Part shown: piece after piece, positions 1 through 9,463 of the stretch
Layout of the letters: each line of letters opens with the position of its first letter
Position numbering within the stretch: the first letter of the stretch is position 1
Source of the DNA: Zelonia costaricensis
Lineage: Eukaryota; Euglenozoa; Kinetoplastea; Trypanosomatida; Trypanosomatidae
Length of the DNA stretch: 64,000 nucleotides
Assembly: GCA_030849075.1 (NCBI GenBank)
Contig: JASAOO010003494.1
Location: forward strand, 1 to 64,000
Direction: 5' to 3'
Translations under genes and position numbers: made by a program
The notes under the pieces: generated by a model
What the model was told of the DNA's origin: nothing
Database searches by the model: none
The model's input: the letters and a program-made list of their open reading frames with translations, nothing else

Positions 1-1027
1 GTGGGTAGTGAAAAACCAGCAGCAACAAAACGCGTTCAGTGTTGTGGGGAGAGGGGAGAGGGGGAGGGGGGAGGGGACGATTAGTGGTGGACGACGGAAG
101 ATGGGGAGGGGGGGGGCAGCGCGTGGGTACGCAGCGACGGCGACGAATGTGGAGGAACCACAATATGGAGCTTCTCAGGAGGGAAGGGGGTGCCACTGGA
201 AGTGAGGCGGTTCAACTAAAAAGGAAGCGTGCCTTAACGGAACATGTCGATGCATCTTGCGACACGGTAAAGTGAGCCCTCACAGCTTTTTTTGATTCTC
301 TTGAACCGCAGCCTTCGTACGGGGGGTCAGAGCTCGTACTGTCGTTCTGTTCGATGAGGCACTGGAACACGCATATCCCCCCTCCCCCCACACACGCAGA
401 CACCGAACTCCCTCCCCCTCCCGCTATTCACTGGGTCGTCCTTCTTCTCTTCGTGTACGTTGTCAGCGTGAATTCGCAGTACTGTGGTAGTGCAAGCCAT
501 CTAGCAAGTCGCGCATTCCTTTCACGTCCCTTGTGGAAGAACACGGGAAGGGAGAGGGGGCAGAGGTAAAAGTAGGGAGAGAGAAGTAAGGCGCCGTGAT
601 GCAGATACAGGGCGGCTCTCCGTGGCGACCGGAGACCGCACACAAAAGAACCAGGAGGAGGAGGAGGAGGGGGAGGGGGAGCGGCGCACCGGCGCTGGGC
701 CTACCCTTTCCTGCTCCTCCACAAGACTCTCTCTCTCACACAGGCACAAGCATGCCAGAAGCGTGGCCCGTGCCTGTTTGGAAAACAACAAACCACACAC
801 ACACACAGCAACAGCAACAAGAGTGAAGGAAACAGTACCCGGCAGCGCTAAGACCGCACTACCGGGCAGTTGGTTGGACAAGCGGGAGCGCAGCGAAAGT
901 GCTGGGAAGGGCGACGGAGAACGAAAATACAGCCGCCGCGGGTACGTTTGCTTCTCTTTGCAGTACGTGTTCGCTGTCCTCCTGACCGGTCCGTCAACCA
1001 TTTGTCAGCCCCCCCCCTCATTATGGC
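1..1027. other. Intergenic, 3' side of the ARMC1-like gene
   Basis: No convincing coding sequence is seen on either strand. The stretch is rich in G runs on the + strand (roughly 50-120 and 655-690), which are pyrimidine tracts on the transcribed minus strand, and has short CA tracts near 790-810. It should hold the 3' UTR of the ARMC1-like gene and the trans-splicing signals of the next gene off the left edge. Confidence 0.7.
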
Positions 1028-2155
1028 TCACCACCACCGCGAGAAGGCTTGCGCGAGGCGGTCAGCCGTGGTGCTCCCGCCCTCTTCCTGCGCCGCCTGC
1101 TGCTGCCGCACGCGCGCCGCAAGCGAGTTGCTCTGCGGGTCGCGGTATACCATGACGGAGCGGAACAGATTGGATGCAAAGTTCTTCGCGCTTTGCACGT
1201 ACGACGGCCGCTTGCTCTCGTCGTCGTAGAAGAAGCTGCCGTTGAAGCTCTGGTTCCCTGTGTCGCCGCCGTGGTGCCGCATCCGCTCCGCGCTGGCGAG
1301 CATGTTCTCGTACCCGGCCTCGTGCAGCGCGTTCTGCAGCGGGGCCTGGGCGAAGGCAGACAGGAAGACGCGGATCTGATGCGCGCCCGCGGTGATCGTG
1401 TAGGATAAGACGCCGCGCGTGGTCTGCAGGATTTCCTCGATGTGCGACGTGTCGGTCATCACATCCAGCGCCGGGATCTCCAGTACAATGGAGAGCCGGC
1501 AGTCTTTGCCGACGCTGCGTAGCACATCTGACGGCCGCCGCAGCGCCGGGTCGGTCATGCGCCGCATCTGGTAGGAGCTCGTGCTTGCCATGTCGAAGCC
1601 GGTGCCGCCGGAGATGACGGACACCTGGTCGAAGTCGAAGCCCGTTTCACCGTGGCCGTCGCCGACGATGGTGTCGTACTCGCCAATGGCGTTGCTCAGG
1701 TCGCGCAGCTCGGAGGAGCTCCCGGCATGCGGCAGGACCGGTGTGGCACGCGAGGCGGAGATGCCGCTGACGGAGGCGCCTGTCTCCTGCTGAGCTCGCC
1801 GCGCCACCACCTCTGCGCGTGGGTCGCCGTCGTGGAAGGTGGGGGCGAGGAGGTCGAGCGTCTTGCTGGCCAGCTCGCACAGCTCTGGATCATCGTACTG
1901 CGCTGCGTCGTAGATCTCGACCACGCCCTTCACGAGTTCGCGGTTGTTGCCGAGCAGCTCGAGGTTCTCGGGGTGCTCGGCGAGCAGATGGACTGCCTCA
2001 AGCGACATCTTACGGATCTGGCGATCTTTGCTGCGCAGGAAACGCGACAGAGTCGGCAGTGTGTTGCGGCGCGCCACGGCGGGACGGGCATCGTAGTTCT
2101 GCAGGAGCGCGTGAAAGCGTCGCACCAGCGAAAGCTCTGTATTGATGCTCGCCAT
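1028..2155 (-). CDS. ARMC1-like protein (armadillo + HMA-like domains)
   Basis: The 375-residue product has helical armadillo-type repeats at about residues 1-105, a Ser/Gly-rich linker, and a ferredoxin/HMA-like module at about 219-285 that lacks a CxxC metal motif. It ends with an aromatic amphipathic tail in which SAKNFASNLFR resembles the WLSTAANFLSRSFYW ending of animal ARMC1. Animal ARMC1 is a mitochondrial outer-membrane protein tied to mitochondrial distribution and the MICOS/MIB complex; a similar role here is inference. The start is the first ATG, two bases after a strong polypyrimidine-AG acceptor; in-frame sequence upstream has no ATG. The extra length over human ARMC1 (282 aa) lies in the linker. 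It is the most downstream gene in the window. A generic armadillo hypothetical is the alternative. Confidence 0.72.
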   Translation of the reverse strand: MASINTELSLVRRFHALLQNYDARPAVARRNTLPTLSRFLRSKDRQIRKMSLEAVHLLAEHPENLELLGNNRELVKGVVEIYDAAQYDDPELCELASKTLDLLAPTFHDGDPRAEVVARRAQQETGASVSGISASRATPVLPHAGSSSELRDLSNAIGEYDTIVGDGHGETGFDFDQVSVISGGTGFDMASTSSYQMRRMTDPALRRPSDVLRSVGKDCRLSIVLEIPALDVMTDTSHIEEILQTTRGVLSYTITAGAHQIRVFLSAFAQAPLQNALHEAGYENMLASAERMRHHGGDTGNQSFNGSFFYDDESKRPSYVQSAKNFASNLFRSVMVYRDPQSNSLAARVRQQQAAQEEGGSTTADRLAQAFSRWW

Positions 2156-3072
2156 TTCTAGAGGGGGGGGGCGAAAACTCAGTACAATGAACGGGGAAAC
2201 GGCCTCGCTGCGCGCGTCGGACGGCAGTTGCACACGGGCACGCACGACCAGCTGCACAGCGCGTTGTGGGGAGACAGCTGTGTTTTCGCTTTACGGTTAC
2301 CCGCGCGGGGAAGGGAAGGGGGTTCGCTGGTGGTGGTTGTTCCTTTCTATGAGCAGGGGAGGAGGGGGGAGGCGTCTGTGAGGAAGGCAGAGAATGTGCG
2401 TGCGTGTATGAATGTGGGCTGATGTCCGAGTATTCAAGGTGGTCTTTGCAGAGTCCAATGACCGCACAGAAGAGCTCTTTGAGGAGCCACGCACTCTAGC
2501 CGATGGAGAGAGGCGCAGTTGGGTTCGAGTATAGGCTACACACACACACACACCGGCGGCCGACAGCACAGAATCGGTATCCGTCACCAAGACCGAAGGT
2601 TCAAACAGATGGGTGGGTGTGTGGGGGGGGGGGGGGACGGGAGGAAGGGGGCGGGGATGAGGGCCGCTGCAGCCCTGAAATGGAAAGAAAGAGAGATGTG
2701 TTGAGGGTCAGTGAAGGGGGAGGGGTGGTAGAAAGTTGAAGAGGATAAGCTGAATGGTATTACTTCAACAGCGTGCTCTTCTTTGAGGCCAGGGGCGAGA
2801 GAGGGAGGCCTGAGGCAAGCGCGGCATCAGACACACCGTAGAGCTTTTGTGCGCTCCAGTTTTCTAAATCCAGTGAAGACGGCGGTCGCACTCCACTTTC
2901 CGTGTGCGCGTTTCTCGCTTCCCCCAACGTGAGCACGGGGCCTCACGGTGTATGCGCAGGATCGAAAACAACAACACAAAAGAGAGACTCCGGCAACAAG
3001 GTGCTTTTCTACGGCAGTCGTGGGGGTGGCACACCACAACCGTCACGTGGCTGGAAGGGGACGCTCATCGCT
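2156..3072. other. Intergenic CAP / ARMC1-like
   Basis: Apart from the acceptor next to the ARMC1-like start, I see a short CA repeat near 2537-2553, G runs near 2621-2640 and no coding sequence. It should contain the CAP 3' UTR. Confidence 0.65.
2158..2180 (-). promoter_or_regulatory. 3' trans-splice acceptor, ARMC1-like gene
   Basis: On the minus strand a T/C tract with nine consecutive C ends in CTCTAG at 2159-2158. The ATG follows after only AA, so the 5' UTR would be the spliced leader plus two bases. It decides the start codon. Confidence 0.6.
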
Positions 3073-3906
3073 CTAGAAGGTGTCGCTAGGCTTCGTTTCT
3101 GCCTTGAAGCCGCCCTTGCCATCCGGGACAATGCGCGTCACGAACTGCTCGGGAATTGCCCGCTCGACGATGTCGTCGCCGTTCTCGGACGGGAAGAGCA
3201 CGTTCACTGTCGAGCTGCACGCCGTCACGATCTCGGTGTTGCGAGCATCGTTCTTGTCGAGCAGGTAGACGTTGACGCTCGTCGACCGCTCAATATCGAT
3301 TGTCGGTGCTGCCAGCGCCACCTGGACATCGACGTCCGTGCAGCTCAGCACCTCCAGCGACGCCACGATGGTCTGCAGCGCCACCTGCACTTTGGTGCAG
3401 TTGACAATACTGACGGAGTTGACCTTGTTCGTGATGGTGATGTATGCGTGCTGGCAGTTCTCAATGCGCACAGCGTGTCGCATTTCGGCCCTGTCAAGCT
3501 CGAGCTGCAGCTGCTCCGCCGTGCTGCCAACCTGGTACTTGACGACCCATCGCTTGTCGCCCTCCAGCGCCAGCACAGGCTGCTGCGCCGGCTCTGCGCC
3601 AGCCCCGCGCTCGCTCTGCTTCTGGGCGAGGCGGCGCTGCTCGGCGGCCGCTTTTTTGCGCTCCAGCTCGCTCATGTCGATCTCGCCATGCTGGATGTTC
3701 TGCTTGTACGCCTTCTCGGCGTCGGTGACGTGGCGCAGACGCGCTGTGATGTTGTCGCCCCCCTCGCGAATCTCGGCGAACATCGCGGCCGCCGCGCCAC
3801 CAACGCCAGCGCTGGAGGCACCCGCATTGGAGGCCGGCGGTGGCGGTGGCGGTGGCGGTGGCGGCGGCGGTGGAGGGGGAGGCGGCGGAGGCGGTGGTGC
3901 CGACAT
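3073..3906 (-). CDS. CAP: Cyclase-associated protein (CAP/Srv2), C-terminal type
   Basis: The 277-residue product starts MSA followed by 21 consecutive prolines (residues 4-24), then a charged helical stretch and a C-CAP/CARP beta-helix domain over about residues 120-277, with regular short strands such as VRIENCQHAYITI and VSIVNCTKVQVAL. CAP proteins recycle ADP-actin with cofilin and profilin. This version lacks the N-terminal helical cyclase-binding/oligomerisation domain of yeast and animal CAP, so it is about half their length. The polyproline run is a natural profilin-binding site (family knowledge). The start is the ATG just before the proline run; upstream in-frame sequence looks like UTR. 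The proline run is coded by a GGN-type repeat at 3835-3897 that may vary in length between strains. Confidence 0.85.
   Translation of the reverse strand: MSAPPPPPPPPPPPPPPPPPPPPPASNAGASSAGVGGAAAAMFAEIREGGDNITARLRHVTDAEKAYKQNIQHGEIDMSELERKKAAAEQRRLAQKQSERGAGAEPAQQPVLALEGDKRWVVKYQVGSTAEQLQLELDRAEMRHAVRIENCQHAYITITNKVNSVSIVNCTKVQVALQTIVASLEVLSCTDVDVQVALAAPTIDIERSTSVNVYLLDKNDARNTEIVTACSSTVNVLFPSENGDDIVERAIPEQFVTRIVPDGKGGFKAETKPSDTF
3835..3897 (-). repeat. Proline-codon repeat in CAP
   Basis: Twenty-one consecutive proline codons (CCN on the minus strand, GGN-like on plus) form a coding microsatellite inside the CAP gene. Such tracts are prone to length change and to sequencing collapse. Confidence 0.85.
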
Positions 3907-4435
3907 GATGTAAAGCAGGGTGTGACAGCCGAAGCAAAAGGCACAAGTGGCTGGACGTAGGCGCTGTAGTGATGCGGAAGGGGAATGCGACTCGTCGCAG
4001 TACGCGAATTCTTCCCTCTCCAACGGGAAGGATGAGAGACGGCACATAGAGGATTCAGGCAAGGGGCGAGGGGAGTGGAGCAGCTCGGGGAACAACAGCT
4101 GAGGCTTGGAACCAACACGCGCGGGCCACTGAGCGGCTGCTGCGGCGGTGGAAGTGTCGGGATGGTCCGCTGAACCTGACGGGCGGTGCCTCTCATAACG
4201 CCTTCCGCGACACTGACTCAAACTGCGTCGATGTTACCAGTTGCTTTTTTAGTTCCTGGTCATGGGTGCGAGACGAGCAGGACTCGCGCAGCCGCGACCA
4301 GGCAGGCGGGGGCGGCCAGCGCCGGCCACTCGAGGTCGGATGCGGCGCAAAGAAACAAAGAGTGAAGCATGCGCTGCCACGGTAGTTTGATGCCGCCGCC
4401 GCCCAGCACAAAAAAAAGCACAGAGGCCCCCCTCC
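3907..4435. other. Intergenic beta-adaptin / CAP
   Basis: An open frame at 4193-4411 has UTR-like composition and no homology I recognise, so I do not call it. No other structure is seen. Confidence 0.6.
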
Positions 4436-6724
4436 CTACTGCGTCGACTGCAGCGCAGATCGCACCACCGTTTCGACGTCTGCCAAATCGAGTGGCTCAG
4501 CGCATTTGACCGTCAAGCGCACAGTGCCGGACGGCGCGACGAGGGCTTCCAGCAGGAGCCACGCGTGCAGCGGCGCGACGACCTCGGCGTAGAGAAACAG
4601 CTTGTGCGCCCCGTCCTGGACACCGGAGGCGAGGACGAAAATGTGGCACGCTTCCAGCGCTGCCTCGACAGCCTCGGCGTCCAGCGCAGGACGCGCGCTA
4701 CGCGGCCCCACCGTGAAGGTCGCGGCGTGGGTGGCGGCCGTCCACTGTTGCTGGAACGTCTGCGGCTCCAGCTCCGCCCCGGGTGAGAGACGGAGTTGCC
4801 CAGTCGACGCCGGTGCTGCCGCGCCGCAGAGGTGCTCCACGCCCGCCTCTCGGTGCGCCTCCGGACTCGCTACAGCGGGCGCCACGTCGTCGTCGGCGGC
4901 ATCTTCTCCGACGGCCTCCCCGTTTGTGCGGTGCCGCTCCCTCGCAAGGAACTTCTCTTCTGGCACGCCGTAGACGATGGAGAGGGTGTCGAACTCGGCC
5001 ATGAGGCGGTCCAGCATTGCGGCGACCATGTCCTCCACGTAGGCGCTGACGGCGGCTTTCGGCGCACCAATCACGCGCGCCGCGGCCGCCACGTCGGTGC
5101 GCAGGAGCCGATAGTAGAGCAGCGCCTTGTCGAGCACATCGGCGTTGGTGAAGTCGTTTAGCAGCGCGTGAAAGATGCCGCCAAGACAGCGCTGCATCTC
5201 TGGCGGACGCTTGAAGAAGAGCGTGGCGGCGGAGGTGAGCAGCTGCAGCCGCAGCGGCGCCGACTCCTTCAGGATGGCGTGCAGGAAGAGCTCCATCAGG
5301 TACGGTGCCTCGGCCACGTACTCGCCATACTCACCGAGCAGCCAAAGCAGCGCGATGCGGCTCTCGTCGTCCTTGAAGGGGGCGTCAGTGTAGCACTGCA
5401 CAACCGTCTGCAGGATGGGCCGCACCGCGTCGAGCGGGACGCGCTGCCGGAGCACGTCGGTCAGCACCGCCAGCGTGGCCCCGCGGACGTCCTCGAGGCC
5501 AAGTGTGATGAAGTCGGTAAAAAGCGTGAGCACGGCACCCAGCGTATCCGGTAGTCGCAGCGAGATGAGGCCCAGGGTCGCGATGGCGGTGCGGGCCACC
5601 GCCGCGCTGCGGTCCTCGGAGCAGGCGACGAGCTCGTCCAAGATGGCCGCCGCCGAGGCGGGCGAGGCGACCGCCGCAAGGATGTCCATCTTGACGCACT
5701 TGTTGCACGACGGCTCGTTGACGTCGCAAAAGAAGACCTTGAAGTCGCCGAGGAAGAGGCGCGCGTCTCGCTTGACGAGCAGCTTGATGTGGCACAGCGC
5801 AGCGTACGCCGTCTCCGTGGCTGCGCTCGAGGCGACCATGAGCAGCGGCTCGCGCAGTCGCTCGAACACCTTGCGCTGCACTGCTGGCGCGTTCTGCGTC
5901 AGGTGCAGAAAGACGCGGCTGCAGGCGAGGACGACCCCGGAGTTGGTGGACTCGAGGCGCTCGTCGAGCAGGTTCATCATCTCGAACATCTCGTCCTCGC
6001 TCACCGGCGTGTACTGGAGGCAGAGATGCAGCGCCTGGATCTGCTGCCACTCATTCACCTGGCGGAGCCGGTTGAGCAGCTGGTACAGCAGGGCTCGGCT
6101 CACGGTGAAGGGCGAGTGCATCTCGCTCGCCAGCTCCTGCGCCGACTCGCGCCGCGACACCTCGAGCAGCAGCTCGAGCGCGTTCGAGCTCACCTGCACG
6201 TCCGGGTCACCAAGCAGACGCACGGCGTGGTCGAAGCCCTTGTGCTCGTAGAAGTCCGACGGGGAGCGGCGGAGAAGGCGCAGGAGGGCGCACACGGCGC
6301 CCTTGCGTACGTAGGCGGAGGAGTCTGCCAGGCCCTTCTCCAGCACCGGTATGAGGTACTCGAGAAGATTGCACACGTGCATCGCGGAGAGCGAGCGCAG
6401 CGCCAGGCCGCGGACGACGGGGCTCTGGTCGTGGCACTCCTTCACGAGCGCGTTGATGGCCAGCACAGCCAGCTCCTCCTTCCCCTTCGACTGCGTGACG
6501 AGGTAGAGGTAGATCATCTTCTTGCACACAATGTCGTCCGTGAAGCAGGACATGATGACGTCAGGGAACATCGCCGCCGTGTCGATACCACTCGTCATGA
6601 GGGCGATCACTTTGCGGAGGGCAATGCGCTTGGAGGTAGTATTGCCAGCCTGCGGTGCCGCACGTAGGCACGATCGAATCTCCTCGATCTCGCCTACTTT
6701 CTTTGTGACCTGCGGCTGGCTCAT
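4436..6724 (-). CDS. Beta-adaptin, AP-4 type
   Basis: This 762-residue adaptin trunk has HEAT/armadillo repeats from about residue 5 to 570, including the family-typical RGLALRSLSAM and SAYVRKGAVCALLRL segments, then an acidic linker and a small C-terminal appendage. Length (human AP4B1 is 739) and the segments LLWLLGEYGEYVAEAPYL and LLYYRLLRTDV fit beta-4 better than beta-1/2 or beta-3. AP-4 is a clathrin-independent coat complex at the trans-Golgi. The start is the ATG reading MSQPQ; the preceding in-frame GTG is not used because a clear acceptor lies 46 bases upstream of this ATG. Beta-1 adaptin is the alternative subclass. Confidence 0.85.
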   Translation of the reverse strand: MSQPQVTKKVGEIEEIRSCLRAAPQAGNTTSKRIALRKVIALMTSGIDTAAMFPDVIMSCFTDDIVCKKMIYLYLVTQSKGKEELAVLAINALVKECHDQSPVVRGLALRSLSAMHVCNLLEYLIPVLEKGLADSSAYVRKGAVCALLRLLRRSPSDFYEHKGFDHAVRLLGDPDVQVSSNALELLLEVSRRESAQELASEMHSPFTVSRALLYQLLNRLRQVNEWQQIQALHLCLQYTPVSEDEMFEMMNLLDERLESTNSGVVLACSRVFLHLTQNAPAVQRKVFERLREPLLMVASSAATETAYAALCHIKLLVKRDARLFLGDFKVFFCDVNEPSCNKCVKMDILAAVASPASAAAILDELVACSEDRSAAVARTAIATLGLISLRLPDTLGAVLTLFTDFITLGLEDVRGATLAVLTDVLRQRVPLDAVRPILQTVVQCYTDAPFKDDESRIALLWLLGEYGEYVAEAPYLMELFLHAILKESAPLRLQLLTSAATLFFKRPPEMQRCLGGIFHALLNDFTNADVLDKALLYYRLLRTDVAAAARVIGAPKAAVSAYVEDMVAAMLDRLMAEFDTLSIVYGVPEEKFLARERHRTNGEAVGEDAADDDVAPAVASPEAHREAGVEHLCGAAAPASTGQLRLSPGAELEPQTFQQQWTAATHAATFTVGPRSARPALDAEAVEAALEACHIFVLASGVQDGAHKLFLYAEVVAPLHAWLLLEALVAPSGTVRLTVKCAEPLDLADVETVVRSALQSTQ

Positions 6725-7131
6725 GGTACCCACCCCCCGAAGTCCGGCTGATGAACTGTGGCGGGATGGACTGAGGAACGAACAGGGTGGGAGAAGAAAG
6801 AGAGGGAGAGGAGGGGGGGGGATGGACGCCGGAAGTGGTAAGCGACAGCGGAGGAGCAGCAGTGACGGCGGTGGCGTGCAGGAGAAGGCACAGGCGGTGT
6901 GCCGACAAAGCCCGCAGGGCCAAGTGGCATTCGGAGGGTTTTCGTATCAGAACTGTGGCAACTTCGCATTGCCTCCGTACTCCCTACCTGCGTTTTTCTT
7001 GTTTGTTTTGCGAGGTCTTTACGTGTGAGGAGGGCGGCATACGCAGGACGCAGAGGAAAAGGGTGCGTGGTCAGGCCTGGCACCGACAATCAAAACCCGT
7101 CGCCGTCGTCTGAGAGGGATGGCACACGAAC
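6725..7131. other. Intergenic, mitochondrial hypothetical / beta-adaptin
   Basis: This holds the beta-adaptin acceptor at 6771-6832 and otherwise non-coding 3' UTR-like sequence. Confidence 0.6.
6771..6832 (-). promoter_or_regulatory. 3' trans-splice acceptor, beta-adaptin gene
   Basis: A pyrimidine-only stretch of about 40 bases on the minus strand leads to TTCCTCAG with AG at 6772-6771. No ATG occurs before 6724. The predicted 5' UTR is 46 bases. Confidence 0.7.
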
Positions 7132-8691
7132 TCAGTCAGCACGGCCCGCCTTGATGAGGTCGGCAGTGACGTGGTCGTAGTAGGCGATCCGGTCAGATGG
7201 CACCTTGCTGTCCTCGCCGCCGTCGACGAGCACGCCCTTGCCCGACAGCGTCGTGCTCCACGCGAAGACCTCGGAGAGGAGTAGCTGCGGCTGCTCCATT
7301 CCCTCCGTCAGCCGCGCGGCGCGCAGGAGCTGGTGCGACACGGCAACAACGAAGTCGTGCTGCGCCGGCATCGACCTTCGGCTGCTATCCTGCACGGCTG
7401 TCAGCAGCTCCGCGGTCGCTGTGACGGCAGCTAGGTCGGACAAGAAGGTTACCACGTCGGCGCGGCGGTGCACCGACGCGGTGGCCGCCGTCAGCGCCTC
7501 GAGGAGCAGAAAGAGCGGGCACGAAAGGGCACTGGCGAGCGCGCGCAGGGTCGCGTCGGCAGCCAGCACCGCCGCTACGCTGCGCTCGTCTACCGTGTCC
7601 CCCTCGTCCGTGGCAGGCACGTCCCCAGCAGCAGCGCCGCTGCCGCTGCCGTGTGACGGGGCAGCGCCGTGTCTGTTCTGCGCCAGCGCTTTCTTGAAGG
7701 CTCGGGCACGCTTGTGGAACTCTCCAGCCGGCGTGGTGGCGTCGTAGAGGGCGGCTCGCAGCGCCCGCGTCACAGCTTTTGTCGAGGGCTGCTGGTGGTG
7801 GCCGAAGCGGTGGAGGGCGACAAGCAGCTGGAGGAGCTCGACGACGGAGTAGCGGCGCAGCTCGCGGTAGAGCAGACCGCGCCGTGCGGGCGTGCCGTCG
7901 AGCGGCGCGCAGCTTGTCACGAGGTCTAGCACCGCCTCCTCCACCACGCCGAGGGACGACATGACGTACAGCATGGCCGGTAAAGGAAGCGCTTCCTCTT
8001 CGGCCGCGCTCAAAGGCTCGAGGTTCGGTTCGGCCGGCTGCTTTGTTGAAGCTCTCCGCGTCCGTGTGAGCAGCCGCTGGCGCACCTCCGCCATGATCTG
8101 CGCGAGCAGCTGCCCGTCTTCGGCGTTGACGCGCTCGTAGAGCTGCAGGAACAGCACCAGGTCATCCAGCGTGTAGGCGGCAGGAGTCGCCGCGTCGTGC
8201 GCCGGCGGCGGCGCGTCAGCGCCGTTCTCGTCAACGACTTCTGCCACGACACGAAAGCGGTGCGGCGCTGTTGTCGGCGACGCGGTGCCGCCGGAGTGGC
8301 GCGCCGGTGTAACACAAAGGCTACCTCGCAGTGACCCGAGCACCTCTTGACGGACGCTGAACTCTGCGCGGGCGAGCGCGGCGCTCGATTGCGGACTTTG
8401 GTGTGCGCAGTTTAGATCAAGAAGAAGCTCTTGCGCGCGCTTCACAATTGGGGAGGCGCTATGCGTCGATGGCGGCGGCGGTGTGGCACATGCGCGTGAC
8501 GCGGGGCGCGCCGCTGACGGCGTCGCAGGTGCCGGTGACGACACCGGCGCGACGCTCGCGGGTGGACGGGTGTTGGCGACGGCGCCATCGAGATCGCGCG
8601 TGCGCCGGTTGCCCAGGCGCCGCCCCACACCGCCCGCCCGACCGCGGAAGTACTGCGGCGTCCACAGACGCAGCGCCGTGCGGACAAACAT
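7132..8691 (-). CDS. Conserved hypothetical, probable mitochondrial protein
   Basis: I do not recognise this 519-residue protein. The N-terminus (MFVRTALRLWTPQYFRGRAG) is Arg-rich, lacks acidic residues and could form an amphipathic helix, as in a mitochondrial presequence. A Pro/Ala/Ser-rich linker follows to about residue 85. The rest is predicted all-helical with short repeating leucine-rich pairs such as LYRELRRYSVVELLQLLVAL, a style seen in kinetoplastid mitochondrial RNA-processing and mitoribosome factors. The ATG at 8691 lies two bases after TTCTGAG. Function is unknown; organelle targeting is inferred from the N-terminus only. Confidence 0.7.
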   Translation of the reverse strand: MFVRTALRLWTPQYFRGRAGGVGRRLGNRRTRDLDGAVANTRPPASVAPVSSPAPATPSAARPASRACATPPPPSTHSASPIVKRAQELLLDLNCAHQSPQSSAALARAEFSVRQEVLGSLRGSLCVTPARHSGGTASPTTAPHRFRVVAEVVDENGADAPPPAHDAATPAAYTLDDLVLFLQLYERVNAEDGQLLAQIMAEVRQRLLTRTRRASTKQPAEPNLEPLSAAEEEALPLPAMLYVMSSLGVVEEAVLDLVTSCAPLDGTPARRGLLYRELRRYSVVELLQLLVALHRFGHHQQPSTKAVTRALRAALYDATTPAGEFHKRARAFKKALAQNRHGAAPSHGSGSGAAAGDVPATDEGDTVDERSVAAVLAADATLRALASALSCPLFLLLEALTAATASVHRRADVVTFLSDLAAVTATAELLTAVQDSSRRSMPAQHDFVVAVSHQLLRAARLTEGMEQPQLLLSEVFAWSTTLSGKGVLVDGGEDSKVPSDRIAYYDHVTADLIKAGRAD

Positions 8692-9463
8692 GGCTCAGAA
8701 CGCTCGCTGTGCGTATGTGTGTGTGTGTGTTGCTCGAACCCAACCAGCCGGCGGCGTGCGCGCGATGTGCCGCAATGCGACGAGGGCCGATGTGGAGTTG
8801 GGCCAGGCGGCAGCCACGAGGAGAGGAGGAGAAGAGAGTTTCGAATCACCAGCAAGGACAAAGCAAACGCACGCGTGCATGAGTGCTGGCTGCACGTTCT
8901 GTCGTGTGTGCGGACCTGTGCGGTGTACTTCGCCACACCGCAAGTGGTGCCGCATAAAGCACACCTCGACGTTGCCCTACGGGCGCGTCACTGAGCGAGT
9001 GTGCAGTGCATGACATCGAGAATACAGAGTCGTACCTGCTTGATGCGTTGCCGCGCTCTTAGATTTTGCTTGTCTTTTGTGTCGTGCGCGCTAACCCTGC
9101 AGCGCTGACCGCCCAACACGAGAGAGAGAAAAGGCAACAAACGTGCGATGTACGAGAGAGCCGCGGCTTCGCACACACACGCAAACTGTTATGATTAAGC
9201 GGAAGGGGGGGGTGAAGAGAGGGAAAAAGGGGAGATCCAAGGTCGACAGCATCAACAAACAGCGAATACAGGGAAGAGAAACGACACACGCGGTGCTGTG
9301 CGGCAGCACGGGCGGCAGACGGCCATTGTCCCCTGCATAGGCCCGTTGGCCAGATGACGAGTTGGGGGAGGGGGTCCGCGGATGCGCAAACCTCGTCGCC
9401 GTCCACACACGCCAACTGCGCCGTTCACTCCACCACCGCCGCCCTCCCGATCTGTCCAACGCT
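8692..9463. other. Intergenic, NERD gene / mitochondrial hypothetical
   Basis: A GT repeat lies near 8716-8730 and G runs near 9203-9230 and 9365-9375. No credible gene is seen on either strand. Confidence 0.6.

Noticed and set aside
2521..2560. tRNA-like GGTTCGA string
   Set aside because: No cloverleaf can be built around it; flanked by a CA repeat.
4193..4411. 72-codon minus-strand frame upstream of CAP
   Set aside because: No homology, no coding-like third position bias, and it overlaps the region expected to carry CAP splice signals.
6725..6733. Upstream in-frame GTG start for beta-adaptin (and similar GTG/TTG starts for other genes)
   Set aside because: Nuclear trypanosomatid genes start at ATG; a clear acceptor and ATG lie in the correct place for each.
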